Of a stretch of DNA of 48,778 bases, positions 42,559 to 48,778 are shown piece after piece. Source of the stretch: Phycisphaerae bacterium (lineage in GTDB: Bacteria; Planctomycetota; Phycisphaerae; UBA1845; PWPN01); contig JAAYDF010000227.1 in the NCBI GenBank assembly GCA_012729395.1, positions 1 to 48,778 of the forward strand. Direction: 5' to 3'. The notes below the pieces were generated by a model, which was given only the letters and a program-made list of their open reading frames with translations, did no database searches and was not told the origin of the DNA. Made by a program: the position numbers and the translations under genes. Within the stretch, counting starts at the first letter, position 1, and every line of letters starts with the position of its first letter.

Positions 42559-42629
42559 AATCACCCGAGACCTGTCGACGGTGATTCTTCGGCCGTGACG
42601 GACGCCGCGCTTGGCGTTCGCCACGGCCG
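42559..42629 (+). terminator. Tandem hairpins downstream of the small lipoprotein gene
   Basis: AATCACC/GGTGATT (42559-42565 with 42580-42586) is followed by the long stem CGGCCGTG/CACGGCCG (42590-42597 with 42622-42629), whose inside can pair further (GGACGCC with GGCGTTC). No T-run follows. It could terminate or stabilise the small-lipoprotein mRNA. The rest of the gap to 42882 shows no gene. Confidence 0.45.
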
Positions 42630-42882
42630 ACTGTGGTTGACGGCTCTCACTGTGGACCAATCTCTCCCACGCATCTCCTCGCCCCCAGAAAAATCGCCCA
42701 TCGCTTGCGGGGCTTGAGAAAGCACCGCCTGCCCGATAAGCTCACTACCGCTCGCGGATTTCACCTTGCGCCGCTCGCGGCCTTGCGTACGGGTCGCTTG
42801 TTGTTGTGCACCGGGGCAGGAGACCGGCCCTCCGCAGAAGCATCAGCCATCACGGCATGTACAGTCAACGAAAGGATTTCCT

Positions 42883-43947
42883 ATGCAGAAAGAGCAACTC
42901 GCGTTCCTGAACGCCATGTTGGAGACGCCCTCCGTATCGGGTTTCGAACAACCCGTGGCCCGCATCGTCCGCGAACGTATGAAAGACTGCGCCGACGAGA
43001 TCACCACCGACATTCACGGCAACACCATCGTGGCCCTCAATCCCAAGGGCAGTCCGCGAGTGATGCTGGCCGGCCATTACGACCAGATCGGGCTCATGGT
43101 CCAGTACATCACCGACGAAGGCTATCTGACCTTCACCACCGTCGGGGGCATCGACGCCACCGTCCTGCCCGGCTCGCGAGTCACAGTCCACACCCGCAAA
43201 GGCACCGTCGAAGGGATCATCGGGCGAAAGCCCATCCACCTCATGAAGCCTGAGGAACGCAACCAGGCGAAGATCGAACTCAACGAGCTGTGGATTGACA
43301 TCGGCGCCCGCGACAAGAAGGAGGCGGCCAAGTGGGTGTCGGTGTCCGATCCCGTCACGTACCGCTTAGGCGTGCAGCGGCTGGGTAACGATTTCATCGT
43401 GTCCCCCGGATTGGATGACAAGGTGGGCACGTATGTGGTCATGGAAGCTCTCCGGCTGGCGTCCGCCAAGAAAATGGCATGTGCGCTGTTTGCCGTCGGC
43501 ACGGTGCAGGAGGAGATCGGCCTGCGCGGGGCGCGAACCAGTTGCTTCGGGATTGATCCTCTCGTCGGGATCGCCGTCGACGTTTGTCATGCATCGGATA
43601 ATCCTGGCGTCGAGAAGAAAGTGGCCGGTGAGCGAGGTCTGGGCAAGGGGCCGGTCATCGAACGCGGAGCGAATATCAATCACGTGCTCTGCGACCTGCT
43701 CATCGACACGGCCGACAAGAAGAAGATCGCCTACCAGCTCAGTGCCGCACCGGGAGCCACCGGGACGGACGCCAACGCTATCCAGGTCTCACGCAGCAGC
43801 GTGGCCACCGCTCTGATCGGTATTCCCAACCGGTACATGCACACACCTGTCGAGATGTGCGCCCTCTCGGACCTGGACGCCAGCGCCAAGCTCATCGCCG
43901 AGGCCGTCGCCCGCATCACGGAGAAAACCAGCTTCATCCCGCAGTGA
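42883..43947 (+). CDS. M42 family glutamyl/leucyl aminopeptidase (FrvX/YsgG-like)
   Basis: A 354-residue dinuclear zinc aminopeptidase. Metal ligands and catalytic acids are visible: H in LAGHYDQIG near 67, D in GLDDKVGTY near 181, EE in VQEEIGLRGA near 212, D in VDVCHASD near 234, and H in NRYMHTPVEM near 324. M42 enzymes form tetrahedral dodecamers in the cytoplasm and trim peptides. The ATG at 42883 is chosen because GAAAGGA precedes it by about 7 bases and the protein start MQKEQLAFLNAMLETPSVSG matches the family. Longer in-frame versions add unrelated sequence. It has no operon partner. Confidence 0.93.
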   Translation: MQKEQLAFLNAMLETPSVSGFEQPVARIVRERMKDCADEITTDIHGNTIVALNPKGSPRVMLAGHYDQIGLMVQYITDEGYLTFTTVGGIDATVLPGSRVTVHTRKGTVEGIIGRKPIHLMKPEERNQAKIELNELWIDIGARDKKEAAKWVSVSDPVTYRLGVQRLGNDFIVSPGLDDKVGTYVVMEALRLASAKKMACALFAVGTVQEEIGLRGARTSCFGIDPLVGIAVDVCHASDNPGVEKKVAGERGLGKGPVIERGANINHVLCDLLIDTADKKKIAYQLSAAPGATGTDANAIQVSRSSVATALIGIPNRYMHTPVEMCALSDLDASAKLIAEAVARITEKTSFIPQ

Positions 43948-44414
43948 GCAGGGAAGCAACGAGTTGACGCGGTCCCCAGCGGCCCGCGAATCGGCAGAAT
44001 CTATGCCCCCTTGCGGGATTAGTCCCCTTGCGGGATCAATCCAGATTGTCACGGATGGCGGACAATGTCAATAGCCTGGCACTTGTTCTGGCTAGGGGTG
44101 GTGGAGTGCAATAAACTGGGATAATTCAAGCGGCCTCGCGAACCACTCAGACTACCGACTCATTGGATGGCCTTGCCATGAGCGCAGCCATACGAAGAGA
44201 GAAGAGCCTGGACCGCTGCAGCGTTAACTGGCTGATAGGAAATGTGATTCCGCGAGGGCCGGCGGCGTGGCCCCGGGGGTGGGAGGGGGCCGGCCGGCTA
44301 TGCAATCAATCCCACCATTCCGGCGGGTGAGATGCCGATGAAGCGTCTCAAGCGGCCGTGTGCTCGCTTTAGGAAAGAATGTGACGCAAGGTAGGAATCT
44401 CGTGTTCGGATCAC
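43948..44414. other. Intergenic region before the lower-GC hydrolase
   Basis: No gene seen. It holds two near copies of CCCCTTGCGGGAT (about 44008-44037) and interspersed repeat copy 1 (44232-44284). Base composition drops compared with the rest of the window from here onward. Confidence 0.5.
44232..44284 (+). repeat. Interspersed repeat, copy 1
   Basis: CTGATAGGAAATGTGATTCC then CGCGAGGGCCGGCGGCGTGG and CCCCGGGGGTGGG. The same sequence recurs at 45448 and 46855. This copy departs from the others after GGGTGGG. It lies in the gap between the M42 and hydrolase genes. Confidence 0.85.
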
Positions 44415-45281
44415 TTATATAGTGTCGAGAAACGCCGACAATACTCGATAATACGCCTCCCTTGGCGGATCGTTATGATCGCCGCCGGGGATTGGCAGAA
44501 ATTGCTTCGGCTCGTTGGCGGAATCGAACAAACGACGACCGATTGCATAAGGAATTGTTCGATCATCCGTGCCGTGGCTCTGCAACAACGGGCCGTGATA
44601 ATTCTCAATCTTGGCCTTTGAATCAAATCGCGTTTCCATCAGCCACCGCATCGGGAGCAAGGGAAACATGGTTTGAGCCACATCAGGGATCGAGGTGAAT
44701 GTACTCTCTAGTATCAGAGCACGCGCGCCGTCGGTCGCGGCCAAATCAACCGCAACGCCCCCGCCTAGTGACCGACCCAGCAATACGATTTGACGTTCGG
44801 GGATTCCCTCGCGGCGCGCCAGCCATAATCGTGCCGCACGGGCGTCATCTAATATGCCCGTTTCGGTCGGTTGACCTTCGCTGCGGCCGTAACCTCGATA
44901 ATCGAAAACCAGGACCGACGAGCCAACGCGATCTCGAATTTGCCGGGCCGCACTGGCCCAATAAGCCACGTTGCCGCCGTTGCCGTGACAATAGAGAATG
45001 GTCGCCCGCCGGTTTTCGCAGGGAAAATACCAGCCGTGCAATTGCGTGCCGTCAGACGAAGTGAAACTGGCATCCTCGAACATCGCGTCGGCCGGTCGCC
45101 AATTCCCGTCAGGATAGCGAGCGGGCTGAAAAACGACCGACCGTTCCATTTGTGCCAGCGAACTGCATCCGCTCGCCATAACGAGGCCGAACGCTATCGC
45201 CAGTACGGCAAATCGTCTTTGTATCGACACAGACCAGCCTGAAGAGGACACCGAATTAGCATCTGTTTCGGAAGGAATCAT
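44415..45281 (-). CDS. Lipoprotein alpha/beta hydrolase, lower-GC insertion
   Basis: A roughly 288-residue alpha/beta hydrolase with a lipobox (LVMASGC) after an N-terminal hydrophobic stretch. Motifs are DGTQLHGWYFP, YCHGNGGNVAYW, DYRGYGRSEG, nucleophile elbow GRSLGG, GTDDRTIP and the C-terminal histidine in GGDHNDPP. Base composition is visibly lower in GC than neighbouring genes. A 26-base inverted repeat lies just upstream (45290-45357) and a foreign repeat follows. Together these suggest acquisition from another planctomycete or similar bacterium. The ATG at 45281 avoids the hairpin; earlier (45302) or later (GTG) starts are possible. It is related to the hydrolase at 38127. Confidence 0.82.
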   Translation of the reverse strand: MIPSETDANSVSSSGWSVSIQRRFAVLAIAFGLVMASGCSSLAQMERSVVFQPARYPDGNWRPADAMFEDASFTSSDGTQLHGWYFPCENRRATILYCHGNGGNVAYWASAARQIRDRVGSSVLVFDYRGYGRSEGQPTETGILDDARAARLWLARREGIPERQIVLLGRSLGGGVAVDLAATDGARALILESTFTSIPDVAQTMFPLLPMRWLMETRFDSKAKIENYHGPLLQSHGTDDRTIPYAIGRRLFDSANEPKQFLPIPGGDHNDPPREAYYRVLSAFLDTI

Positions 45282-45289
45282 TGAAGATG

Positions 45290-45357
45290 GTAGGGTAGGC
45301 ATCGCCCACGATATTCTCGGTAGAAAGAATGATTGTCGTGGGCGGTGCCCACCCTAC
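45290..45357. repeat. Imperfect inverted repeat upstream of the hydrolase
   Basis: Arms GTAGGGTAGGCATCGCCCAC (45290 onward) and GTGGGCGGTGCCCACCCTAC (ending 45357) can pair over about 26 bases with a few mismatches. From memory, closely similar GGGTGGGCACCGCCCAC palindromes are common in other planctomycete genomes; this was not checked. Confidence 0.6.
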
Positions 45358-45447
45358 AGTCTTTTCCACAGAAGATACAAGTTACTTATTTCGGATGGAG
45401 TGTATCGGGATCGGCCATTCCATTCAAGAGCACTTCTCCGAGGTAAA

Positions 45448-45507
45448 CTGATAGGAAATGTGATTCCGCGAGGGCCGGCGGCGTGGCCCCGGGGGTGGGG
45501 GGTTTCC
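45448..45507 (+). repeat. Interspersed repeat, copy 2
   Basis: Begins CTGATAGGAAATGTGATTCC and ends GGGGGTGGGGGGTTTCC; over this span it agrees with the copies at 44232 and 46855. It marks the left edge of the glycosyltransferase fragment that begins at about 45509. Confidence 0.85.
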
Positions 45508-45508
45508 G

Positions 45509-46186
45509 AATTGCCCCCTCCGCCGCCCGCAGGATGTGCGGGAGATGGAGCGGAATTGGCACTGGCCGGTGGCCCACGGCGAAGGCGATCCGGACCTGTC
45601 CTGGGGCGAGGCGATGTTCTACCCCGGCGTGCAGTATTTCAATGCCCGCTCGCGGAATATCAAGGTGGTGTTTGTTAACCAGTTCGGGTTCGAGCGGAGC
45701 GTGTGCGGCGAGAAGATGCCGGCCGAGATGCAGTTCATGGACATTCGCCGGGGCAGCGACGTCGAATTCGGCCAATCCATCTACGAGCCCTTTGGAATCG
45801 CCCAGTTGGAGCCTTTGACCTTCGGAGCAATCTGCGTGCTGACCCGGGTGTCCGGTTGTGCGGGGTTCGTGGATAACGTGACCGAGGGCGAAAAGGTACC
45901 CAACGTGCTGATCGCGGATTACATGGCACTGCCCGAGCAACGCAGCGAATCGGAGTTACTGTCGCTGGCCCGTCCGGAGCGCGAGCGGTATGAGGATCGG
46001 ATGGCCGAGCAAGTGGCACAGCGGCTGCTGCGAGTCCTGCCCCAGAAGCCGGCGGATATCAAACGACTGCTGACCAAGGGCTACGAGTTGGCCAGCCAGA
46101 TGAGCTGGGAGGTGGTCGCCAGCCAACTGGTCCTGCCCGGCATCGAGGCCATCTGCCGACGATATCAGAATATCAAGATCGCGTAG
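45509..46186 (+). pseudogene. C-terminal fragment of a glycosyltransferase (N-terminal part lost)
   Basis: About 220 residues resembling the C-terminal half of a GT4/GT5-type glycosyltransferase (glycogen-synthase-like), with DIRRGSDVEFGQSIYEPFGI and QLEPLTFGAICVLTRVSG matching the EPFG/E-x7-E donor-binding region. The N-terminal acceptor domain is missing. The open frame continues only into the repeat at 45448-45507, which is not part of the protein. The first internal initiation codon is GTG 45536, so the remnant may be untranslated or yield a non-functional piece. It is a relic broken at the repeat. Confidence 0.75.
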
Positions 46187-46802
46187 CGGATTTGCCCGCG
46201 TTCTGCTGCTTGCGGACCAGCTCGAAAGCGTATTTGATCTGCTCAAAAACCTGCTGCTCGACGCCTGTGCCGCATTCCGGGCAGCGCGGTTGGGTGATAC
46301 CGAACAGGAAGTAACCACATTGGGTGCAATGCCAGGCTGTCGGTCCGGATTTACCCCCGGTGCTCAGCGCCATGATCATCGGAAACGCCATCACCAAGAG
46401 GTATATCAGCCCCATCCAGGCGAAAGGCTTTTCGGCCCGCCCCGGTCCCCACTGCAGTGCTATCACCAGCCCGAAAAACAGCAGACAAATGCCGATCTGA
46501 GCGACACCGAGGGCCAGCGCCCAGATATTCTGGACTCTAGCAAGAAAGATTATGGTCACTCCCAACAGCAGCAGAACCGGGCCGGATATGCACACGGTCT
46601 CCACATCGACCGCCGGTATCAGCAGCCAGGCAACCCAACTGGCCAGGACACTGACTGTCATCACCCGCTTGAGCCATCGAGACCGTCGCCCGGGAGGCAC
46701 ACGGCACTCCGGATCGAGGCCGGCCGGCGCACCGCAGAAATGGCAGCGTTCCTGTCGAGTGGATAGAGCTGATTGGCATATTGGACATTGCCGCAGTTCC
46801 AT
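46173..46802 (-). CDS. Membrane protein with N- and C-terminal zinc ribbons
   Basis: A 209-residue protein: an N-terminal zinc ribbon (CPIC...CHFC, about 6-23), about four membrane helices (about 48-160), and a C-terminal ribbon HCTQCGYFLFGITQPRCPECG (about 159-179) of a kind frequent in Planctomycetes. The 3' end overlaps the convergent glycosyltransferase fragment by 14 bases. The ATG at 46802 begins MELRQCPIC. Its role is unknown; small ribbon-membrane proteins may be assembly or sensing factors. Confidence 0.75.
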   Translation of the reverse strand: MELRQCPICQSALSTRQERCHFCGAPAGLDPECRVPPGRRSRWLKRVMTVSVLASWVAWLLIPAVDVETVCISGPVLLLLGVTIIFLARVQNIWALALGVAQIGICLLFFGLVIALQWGPGRAEKPFAWMGLIYLLVMAFPMIMALSTGGKSGPTAWHCTQCGYFLFGITQPRCPECGTGVEQQVFEQIKYAFELVRKQQNAGKSATRS

Positions 46803-46854
46803 GCCTTCATGCTATCGCGGAACCGACGGGCTGGAAACCCGGCAGACACTCAGA

Positions 46855-46914
46855 CTGATAGGAAATTCGATTCCGCGAGGGCCGGCGGCGTGGCCCCGGG
46901 GGTGGGGGGTTTCC
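46855..46914 (+). repeat. Interspersed repeat, copy 3
   Basis: CTGATAGGAAATTCGATTCC onward matches copies 1 and 2 except for a two-base swap (TC for GT), through GGGGGTGGGGGGTTTCC. It lies in the gap after the zinc-ribbon gene start. Confidence 0.85.
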
Positions 46915-46920
46915 ATTGGA

Positions 46921-46937
46921 GCCCCCATCAAGGGGGC
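46921..46937 (+). terminator. Perfect hairpin beside repeat copy 3
   Basis: GCCCCC (46921-46926), loop ATCAA, GGGGGC (46932-46937). Only TTG follows, not a T-run, so a terminator role is uncertain. It sits in the gap before the final membrane gene. Confidence 0.4.
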
Positions 46938-47093
46938 TTGTCGAATTGGCACACCGCCCAAGTAGTCACGCACTGGCCCCCCGGCAACCTGGTCGCATTG
47001 TCGCTTGGCCGACGCAGAGGTATCATCATGCAAGTAGGCCCAAGAGCCTTTGCGTAGCCCGCAGTGGCCTGGATGAGAACGCGGAGCAACGAG

Positions 47094-48323
47094 ATGCCCA
47101 CAATGCACAGGTCGTCGCTGGGATTCATGGTTGCAGCGATTGCACCGGTTCTGCTGTTTCCCGTCGAAGTGCACGCCAACGTCATCAGCATCTTCAATCA
47201 GAAGCTGCTCATGCACCTGTTTGCCGGCAATGCCGTCATTGGCCTGATTGAGGGGGCGTTGATTGCCAGGGTCTTCAAGATCAAGGCGGGGAAGATCATT
47301 CTCCTCATGATCGCCGCCAACTACTTCTCCACCTGGGCAGGCGCACTCGGACTGTCATGGCTCGGCTCGCGTTTTGAGTCGCCGCTCGCTCGGCTCGTAA
47401 CGCTTGATACGCTTCAACTCTTCATCTGGAGCCTGATCCTTGCCGCGTTCGTCGGCAGCGTGGTTCTCGAATGGCCCTTCTGCATGATCGCGATGTGGCG
47501 GACGCCCAGTCGCCTTTCTCGTTCCTTGTTCGCTTGCGCTCTCGCTCAAGTGGTCTCCTATGCTCTGGTCTTGGTGCTGAATCCTCCGTTCGGCCATTTC
47601 TCCGGATCGCCCGGTACGGAACCCCGAGTCAGTGTCGCCCCTGTTGCGTCGTTTGCCGATGCCCCGAACACGTTCGTCTACTTCATCTCGGCGGCGGATG
47701 GTGACCTTTGCCGCATTCGCCCCGACGGGTCGTCACGCGCTCGGGTCGCGGGTCTGCCCATGAGGCACCCCGACATGAAGCTATTCGCGAAGCCCACGGC
47801 CGATCCCGCCTCTTGGTCGCTGTGCCTGGAGAAGCAGTATGGCTGGGACGAGTACCCATCGGGCGACTGCGTTGACACAGGCGTAACCGTGCGCGGCTTC
47901 ACTCCGCCCGAACGAGATCGCGACCCGTACGAAGTTGGCAGGAAGCTTGGTAAGCGGGCAACCGACTTTCGCCCTGAGGACCAAAGGCTGACAAATGTGT
48001 TCACCGCCAGCCTCGGCGACACGTGGTTGGGTGTGGAGGCCTCAGAGACGCGCGGCGCGGACCAACCCATTCACCTTCAATTCGACCGTCTCATTCTCCG
48101 CTGGGACACGCGCAATGCCACCGTTCTGCCGAGCGGCCAGATCGTTTACCAACTCGGCAGCCAGCTTGTTCTTCTCGACGCGAACCAGCGGAAGATCGGT
48201 CTGATCGCACTCGGACGCGGCCCGGTGCTCTTCGTTGATGAACTGCTGACGAGCCGGAGTGCTCCGGCAAGTGGACCAGCTACCTCCGCACCGGCCGGCC
48301 AATCGTCGTCCAGGCCCCGATAG
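47094..48323 (+). CDS. Membrane protein with C-terminal soluble sensor-like domain
   Basis: A 409-residue protein. About four or five membrane helices lie in the first 175 residues, including LFAGNAVIGLIEGALIARVF. A soluble domain follows (about 195-390) with WD40/TolB-like elements (FISAADGDLCRIRPDGS; VYQLGSQLVLLD). The C-terminal tail is Ser/Ala/Pro-rich. I do not recognise a family. ATG 47094 (MPTMHRSS) is preferred, because upstream sequence reads unlike protein. There is no operon partner; it is followed by the tRNA relic. Confidence 0.65.
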   Translation: MPTMHRSSLGFMVAAIAPVLLFPVEVHANVISIFNQKLLMHLFAGNAVIGLIEGALIARVFKIKAGKIILLMIAANYFSTWAGALGLSWLGSRFESPLARLVTLDTLQLFIWSLILAAFVGSVVLEWPFCMIAMWRTPSRLSRSLFACALAQVVSYALVLVLNPPFGHFSGSPGTEPRVSVAPVASFADAPNTFVYFISAADGDLCRIRPDGSSRARVAGLPMRHPDMKLFAKPTADPASWSLCLEKQYGWDEYPSGDCVDTGVTVRGFTPPERDRDPYEVGRKLGKRATDFRPEDQRLTNVFTASLGDTWLGVEASETRGADQPIHLQFDRLILRWDTRNATVLPSGQIVYQLGSQLVLLDANQRKIGLIALGRGPVLFVDELLTSRSAPASGPATSAPAGQSSSRPR

Positions 48324-48365
48324 CCAGCAAATGAACCTGGGGTTCTCCCGTCGAAATAGACCACG

Positions 48366-48438
48366 CTGGCCCGGCAGGGCTCGGAGCTGCGACCTTCGCA
48401 TCCAAAGTGCGACGGGCTACCCGCTGTACCACGGGCCA
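48366..48438 (-). tRNA. tRNA-Gln(UUG)-like gene, degenerate
   Basis: A 73-base cloverleaf on the minus strand fits every segment length: 7-base acceptor TGGCCCG/CGGGCCA, D-loop AGCGGGTA, anticodon stem TCGCA/TGCGA with loop CTTTGGA (anticodon TTG = Gln), variable loop of 5, T-loop of 7. Gln identity traits are present (U1-A72, G73). But D-stem pairs 11-24 and 12-23 are mismatched, T-stem 53-61 is C-C instead of the invariant G-C, and T55 is C. CCA is not encoded. It is most likely a decaying tRNA or an integration-site remnant. Confidence 0.6.
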
Positions 48439-48778
48439 GTCATACGGATGGCGGCGGAGTCGAACCCCATGCATGTCACCCGCCTCCGTGCCGGGGGACC
48501 AAAGGGACCAAAGAGGACATCACTCATTTCGTCTCTTCTCTGTCGGTTTCCTTTGCCGGCCGGGGTTTTTACGGTCTGATGCGGCGATGTTTCACGAGCA
48601 ACGCTGAAACGCCTCAAGATGCTTTCCGGGACGGCAGTTGCGACCGCCTTGATCTCGACGGCAACTGCGTCATCGCCAACAACTGGGCCAACCGCAAGGA
48701 CGCGACCCGGTGCTGAGCTTGTCGGGCAAAGCAAAAGGCTGTGCACACTGAGAGAGTACTGGCCAGGGGGGGGGGGGG
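48439..48778. other. Contig-end region with possible gene remnant
   Basis: An open frame at 48579-48716 (45 residues) is strongly GC3-biased in its last 28 codons and encodes CDRLDLDGNC and NWANRKDATRC, as though it were the C-terminus of a cysteine-containing exported protein. The upstream part lacks such bias and no clear start or ribosome site exists, so it could be a remnant. A T-arm-like sequence (GGGGTTCGACTCC, minus strand near 48460) is not part of a foldable tRNA. The window ends in 13 G (48766-48778), probably artificial. Confidence 0.3.

Noticed and set aside
44060-44090. Sigma-54 promoter suggested by TGGCAC
   Set aside because: The -12 element TTGC at the required spacing is absent.
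44232-46914. Integron attC sites as an explanation of the 53-60 base repeats
   Set aside because: No GTTRRRY/RYYYAAC core pairs or R/L box symmetry; no integron integrase nearby.
48445-48490. Second tRNA suggested by a GGGGTTCGACTCC T-arm-like motif
   Set aside because: No matching acceptor stem, D-arm or anticodon arm can be assembled around it.

Overview
The window looks like the end of a contig from a Planctomycetota bacterium, most likely uncultured and Phycisphaerae-like. The DNA is GC-rich. Several exported proteins end in planctomycete-type dockerin-like EF-hand repeats (DxDxDVD, FxxCxSG), one ends in a PEP-CTERM tail, and the gene set (TIGR03790, DUF1573, MauE/DoxX plus rhodanese, a C-terminal CxxCGY/CPECG ribbon) is typical of that phylum. 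The last 13 bases are a G homopolymer, which suggests an assembly or read end. Family assignments come from reading motifs; no database search was run.

Layout. 1-6.7 kb: a UPF0316 membrane protein and a hydantoinase-type amidohydrolase in a start-stop overlapped pair, two blocks of REP-like repeats around a RAYT-type transposase, a rhomboid protease and a parvulin-type isomerase. Two inverted copies of a hairpin-rich miniature element bracket this segment. 6.7-12.9 kb: a compact minus-strand operon with a PhnD-like lipoprotein, a WXG100-like protein, a coiled-coil protein, a second small WxD-type helical protein and a 1336-residue FtsK/EssC-like ATPase. This is a minimal type VII secretion-like cluster and the best candidate here for an under-described system. 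13-20 kb: a Tat-exported aldo/keto reductase, a four-cysteine small protein just before XerD, a large secreted SpoIID/Ig/dockerin protein and WecB. 20-24 kb: a DUF1573 protein with an embedded cysteine-less thioredoxin fold, opposite a MauE/DoxX plus rhodanese pair. 24-31 kb: two tandem exported propeller-like proteins (PEP-CTERM and dockerin endings), a glycosidase-like lipoprotein lacking both catalytic glutamates, a TIGR03790 protein and an M55 peptidase. 32-37 kb: an EamA transporter with a probable non-canonical start, an ABC exporter with a PDZ-like insertion, and an ABC1/UbiB kinase. 37-44 kb: a toxin-antitoxin pair, an alpha/beta hydrolase, a GT-C-like membrane protein overlapping a PfkB kinase, a 39-residue lipoprotein and an M42 aminopeptidase.

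44-48.8 kb is a scrambled accessory region. Three copies of a roughly 50-60 bp interspersed repeat sit beside a lower-GC hydrolase, a glycosyltransferase fragment lacking its N-terminal half, a zinc-ribbon membrane protein and a membrane-sensor-like protein. A degenerate tRNA-Gln follows near the contig end. No rRNA, CRISPR array, integrase-bounded island or replication origin was seen.
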